Positions 61,120-64,000 of a stretch of DNA of 64,000 nt are shown here, piece by piece. The notes below the pieces were generated by a model, which was not told the origin of the DNA, ran no database searches, and saw nothing but the letters and a program-made list of their open reading frames with translations. Source of the DNA: Oligoflexus tunisiensis. GTDB taxonomy: Bacteria; Bdellovibrionota_B; Oligoflexia; Oligoflexales; Oligoflexaceae. Numbering within the stretch: the first letter of the stretch is position 1; each line of letters begins with the position of its first letter. The stretch lies in contig NZ_BDFO01000001.1 of assembly GCF_001748245.1 (NCBI RefSeq), forward strand, positions 5,247,768 through 5,311,767, given 5' to 3'. The translations under genes were made by a program, and so were the position numbers.

Positions 61120-63458
61120 GACACCTCCAAAAGATTCCCGCCTGAGCGCGTGGGATGCGCCTGCATGCGAAGATTTTCTTCCCAAAGTCGAACGGTCTGC
61201 AAAAGATCCAGCATCGGAATAGGCTTGCCGTTGTGCATACCCGTTCCCAGATATCCATACAAACGTGGAACTATGTCCTGATGCTTCTCAATGATGGGTT
61301 TGTCCATGGCCTCAAGATTCACGACGGCACAGACCCGATTCACCCGGACCGCAAAAAAAGTGTTGCCGTCATCCAGAACGATGTCAGTGGTCCGTTCCTC
61401 CGCCGTCGCCGGCAGTTCAAAGAGAGCGCCCGGATCATAGACAGCCAACAAAACCCCGCGGATATTCACGCAACCGAGCAGATGCGGAGCGCCGCCCACC
61501 ATCGCCTCACAGGGCAGATCGCGGACAATTTCCTTGACGGAAAGCAGAGGCACGGCAAATTCCCGACCGTGCGTTTCAAAGATGAGAAAGCGGCTTTCGA
61601 TGGCATCCAGACGATCATGTCCGTGAGGATCGGCCAGGGAGCGTTCGTCGGCAGGATTGTTGCGCGAGCGATTCACGCGATCAAAATGCCGGGAAACCAG
61701 CGCCGGCAGATTCAGGATCACGCAGGGATCGCCATCGCCAAGGATGGTTCCGCCGGTGTAGCCAGGGATGTTGGCAATCAGGGTCGGCAGGCGCCGGACG
61801 GTGACGGGCTGCTGGCCGAGGATGGTGTCCACTTCAAACGCCAGAGCTTCCGTGCCGCCGCGAATGATCAGGGCGGGCCGCATGCTGGTGGCTTCCGCGA
61901 GTGGCGGCTGGGGCACACCCGGAAGATGCTCGCGCAGGCATTCCACGGGAATCAATTGATCGCGCAAGGTCAGGAGTCGCCCGAAACCGGAAATGGCTTC
62001 GATGCGGGATTGTCGGGCGTTGATGATTTCGGCCACGTCCTGCACCGGAATCGCGTAACGACTGCCAGCGATCGCAATGATCAGGGCATCGATAATGGAC
62101 AGCGTGGCCGGCAGGGAGATCGCAAAGGTGGTGCCGAGATTGGGCTGACTGGAGACGTGAATGGAACCGCCGATGGTTTCGACTGAATTCTTGACGACAT
62201 CCATGCCCACACCGCGACCGGAGATATCGGTGACTTTTTCCGCCGTGGACAGACCGGCATGAAAAATCAGTCGATGAATATCCTGGGACGCAAGGTCTGC
62301 GTCAGGGCGTACAATGCCGCGTTCCAGAGCTTTTTTCAGAATTCTTTCGGTATTCAGGCCGCGGCCATCATCCGACACGGTGATCATAACCCCGCTGGTT
62401 TCCTGCACCGCCTCGATACGGAGCGTTGCCGCTTCCTTTTTATTGTTCTGCAGACGTTCGGCCGGGGTTTCGATCCCATGGTCGATGGCATTCCGAATCA
62501 CATGGGTCATGGCATCCGCGATGCGTTCGATCACGGTGCGATCGACTTCCACATGATCACCGCGAATGAGGACCTCAATCTTTTTTTCCTGCGAACGGGC
62601 CAAATCCCGGCCTGTGCGTTCGAGACGCTGAAAGAGGCTCTGCAGAGGCTGCAGACGCAGCGAGAGAGCGAGACCCTGCAGGTCCTTGGCAATCTTCTGA
62701 ATGAGCTGGACGGCGTTGTCACAACTTTTGCTTTGCAAAAGTCCATTCAGGCGTCCGTGCCAGACGATGGCTTGTTGCGTGGACAGCTCCCCAACCAGCT
62801 GGATCAGCTGATCGAGTTTCACGGCGGCTACGCGCAGACTTTCCTGGGATTTGGGTGTCGCAGCTGGAGTTGGACTTGCAGATGGCGTGGCGATCGCAGC
62901 CGGCGTGCTGACTGCGTCCGACGCTGTCCCGCTGGCGGGAGACGGTTCTGAGACCGGACCCTGCAGGGATTGAAGCAGAAGTTCCGCGCCGCTCGGCACA
63001 GGGTCCTCGGGCATGGATATCGCATCCGGTGCCGCCTCCACGATTTCGCTGGCGGCGCCGACGGACGCTGCTTCCCCCATGATGTCCTGAACGGACTGAA
63101 CGATGCCCTGAATGGCCTCGACCGGATGCCAGGCCTGACCTTTTTTGAGGTGATCGATCCAGACTGTGAGGATGGAATGCGTGCTCAGGAAAACTTTCAG
63201 AATGGTGGCGCTGCTTTCGATCTGGTAATTCAGGACTCGCGAGATGAGATCCTCGACCTTGTGCACCAGTTCATTGAATTCCGCCAGGCCCACGGCCCCA
63301 CTGCCGCTTTTCAAATTATGAGCCGCACGATAGAGCTCCTCGCGGGCTTCGCGGGAATTATCGCGCTCGAGATCCAGGCAGGCCTTTTCCCAAACATTGA
63401 GCGCATCCATGGCCTCGTCCAGGAAGAAATTCAGGAATTCATTGAAAGCATCAGCCAT
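61116..63458 (-). CDS. cheA: Chemotaxis histidine kinase CheA with two CheW-like domains
   Basis: 780 aa. Hpt domain 1-105 with His47 in AAHNLKSGSGAVG, an Ala/Pro/Ser linker (about 140-205), a dimerisation helix (VKLDQLIQLVGELSTQQA), HATPase with VIRNAIDHGIE, DDGRGLN and GRGVGMDVVKN, then CheW-like domain 1 (about 435-575; LIIAIAGSRYAIPVQDV) and domain 2 (about 625-760; FLIFETHGREFAVPLLSVKEI). No P2 (CheY-binding) domain is apparent. The second CheW could build a different array geometry. It starts 12 bases after cheY and overlaps mcp by ATGA. Functional residues intact. Confidence 0.95.
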   Translation of the reverse strand: MADAFNEFLNFFLDEAMDALNVWEKACLDLERDNSREAREELYRAAHNLKSGSGAVGLAEFNELVHKVEDLISRVLNYQIESSATILKVFLSTHSILTVWIDHLKKGQAWHPVEAIQGIVQSVQDIMGEAASVGAASEIVEAAPDAISMPEDPVPSGAELLLQSLQGPVSEPSPASGTASDAVSTPAAIATPSASPTPAATPKSQESLRVAAVKLDQLIQLVGELSTQQAIVWHGRLNGLLQSKSCDNAVQLIQKIAKDLQGLALSLRLQPLQSLFQRLERTGRDLARSQEKKIEVLIRGDHVEVDRTVIERIADAMTHVIRNAIDHGIETPAERLQNNKKEAATLRIEAVQETSGVMITVSDDGRGLNTERILKKALERGIVRPDADLASQDIHRLIFHAGLSTAEKVTDISGRGVGMDVVKNSVETIGGSIHVSSQPNLGTTFAISLPATLSIIDALIIAIAGSRYAIPVQDVAEIINARQSRIEAISGFGRLLTLRDQLIPVECLREHLPGVPQPPLAEATSMRPALIIRGGTEALAFEVDTILGQQPVTVRRLPTLIANIPGYTGGTILGDGDPCVILNLPALVSRHFDRVNRSRNNPADERSLADPHGHDRLDAIESRFLIFETHGREFAVPLLSVKEIVRDLPCEAMVGGAPHLLGCVNIRGVLLAVYDPGALFELPATAEERTTDIVLDDGNTFFAVRVNRVCAVVNLEAMDKPIIEKHQDIVPRLYGYLGTGMHNGKPIPMLDLLQTVRLWEENLRMQAHPTRSGGNLLEVS

Positions 63459-63470
63459 GGTGGGTCCGTT

Positions 63471-63893
63471 TTATGAAGCTTTGGCCTTGGGTTTATTCAA
63501 CTTTTCATAGGTTTGGGTCAGCTTTTGCTTCATTTGGTCGACGGTAAAGGGCTTGATGATATAGTTGTCGACGCCCGACTCCACGGCCTCGACGATGTTC
63601 TGCCTCTCCGCTTCGGCCGTGAGCATAATGAAGGGAACTCCCTGGCCCCAAGGCTCGGCACGGACCTTTTTCAGAAGCTCGATGCCCTTCATCTTCGGCA
63701 TGTTCCAGTCGCTGATGATCATTTGAAAAGGCTCGCGACGATCCTTAGCCTGCGTCAGTGCCGTCCAGGCCCCTGTTCCATCACTGGCTTCCGTCAGTTT
63801 CTTAAAATCCAGTGTATTGAGTGCCTGGCGGACCATCGCCCGAAACATATTCATATCGTCGACGATCAAGATTCTCGTGTCCCTTGCGAACAT
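63471..63893 (-). CDS. Response regulator CheY-type
   Basis: 140 aa, a single receiver: ILIVDDMNMFRAMVRQAL, phosphoacceptor Asp in MIISDWNMPKMKGIELL, Thr in FIMLTAEAE and Lys in NYIIKPFTVDQM. It is the first gene of the che operon, 12 bases before cheA, so it is probably the CheA output. GGGAGG is eight bases before ATG 63893. The promoter should lie between 63894 and the window edge. The basic C-terminal KLNKPKAKAS tail is unusual. Function in motor control or another output not tested. Confidence 0.94.
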   Translation of the reverse strand: MFARDTRILIVDDMNMFRAMVRQALNTLDFKKLTEASDGTGAWTALTQAKDRREPFQMIISDWNMPKMKGIELLKKVRAEPWGQGVPFIMLTAEAERQNIVEAVESGVDNYIIKPFTVDQMKQKLTQTYEKLNKPKAKAS

Positions 63894-64000
63894 GAGGAAA
63901 ACCTCCCAAAAGAGCCAGGAAATTGGCTTGGATTTAGTTTGACAACCTGACGGCCGACCGCATAGGAACCGCACTCGGTAGAATTTTCATGGCGGGCTCT

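Noticed and set aside
63935..63991. 18-codon minus-strand frame MKILPSAVPMRSAVRLSN before cheY
   Set aside because: No ribosome-binding site can be judged at the window edge; likely chance.
1..64000. CRISPR arrays, transposases, rRNA or tRNA genes
   Set aside because: No direct-repeat/spacer series, no transposase motif and no tRNA or rRNA sequence was recognised.

Overview
The window is an ordinary-looking chromosomal stretch of a GC-rich, free-living Gram-negative bacterium. There are many lipoprotein signals, outer-membrane-type proteins ending in Phe, a flagellar-type chemotaxis operon, several two-component systems and three secreted chymotrypsin-fold serine proteases. The mix (many trypsin-like proteases, 7TM-type cyclase, many orphan sensors, many uncharacterised lipoproteins) suggests the Bdellovibrionota/Oligoflexia, perhaps an Oligoflexus relative; this is an inference from gene content, not a database result. 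I saw no rRNA, tRNA, CRISPR array, transposase or prophage genes. About 55 protein genes are supported, packed closely on both strands with several convergent gene ends overlapping by 4 to 15 bases.

Layout. 0-14 kb: acyltransferase PlsC, an ECF sigma factor, a small outer-membrane protein, an ATP-grasp enzyme, a protease-LRR lipoprotein, a two-gene pair of degenerate membrane histidine kinases, a large lipoprotein, hypoxanthine phosphoribosyltransferase, two small charged proteins (the second behind an eight-cysteine micro-ORF) and an orphan NarL-type regulator. 14-26 kb: topoisomerase III, a hybrid histidine kinase, TypA/BipA with a dihydrouridine synthase, an Asp-rich lipoprotein, a CobW-like GTPase, and an MBOAT/SGNH pair likely to O-acylate an extracytoplasmic polymer. 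26-40 kb: a same-strand set (membrane protein with a possible FliF/FliG-like layout, CPBP protease, amidase, 7TM adenylate/guanylate cyclase), then a Dabb protein, a cAMP-type CNBD protein, NupC, a second protease, a His-rich duplicated secreted protein, a LOG protein with an export signal, an organophosphate antiporter and a kinase-fold protein.

40-56 kb: a MEDS-domain histidine kinase, a copper-chaperone-like HMA protein, DbpA helicase, a third protease, a DUF1028 protein, a ZIP-like membrane protein, PdxH, a histidine kinase / fatty-acid-hydroxylase / OmpR regulator cluster, a PA14 lipoprotein, an M1-like protein that has lost every catalytic residue and carries a probable barrel, and a DUF2079 membrane protein. 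56.5-64 kb: a compact chemosensory operon on the minus strand, cheY-cheA-mcp-cheW-cheR/REC/cheB, with three successive 4-base ATGA overlaps and a terminator at its end. Its last gene fuses methyltransferase, receiver and methylesterase in one chain, which would place both adaptation enzymes and a receiver in a single molecule.

The most unusual items are the CheR-REC-CheB fusion, the catalytically dead M1/barrel protein, the pair of pseudo-histidine-kinases, the poly-cysteine micro-ORF over a ribosome-binding site, the protease-LRR lipoprotein, the exported LOG protein and the lipid hydroxylase between a kinase and its regulator.
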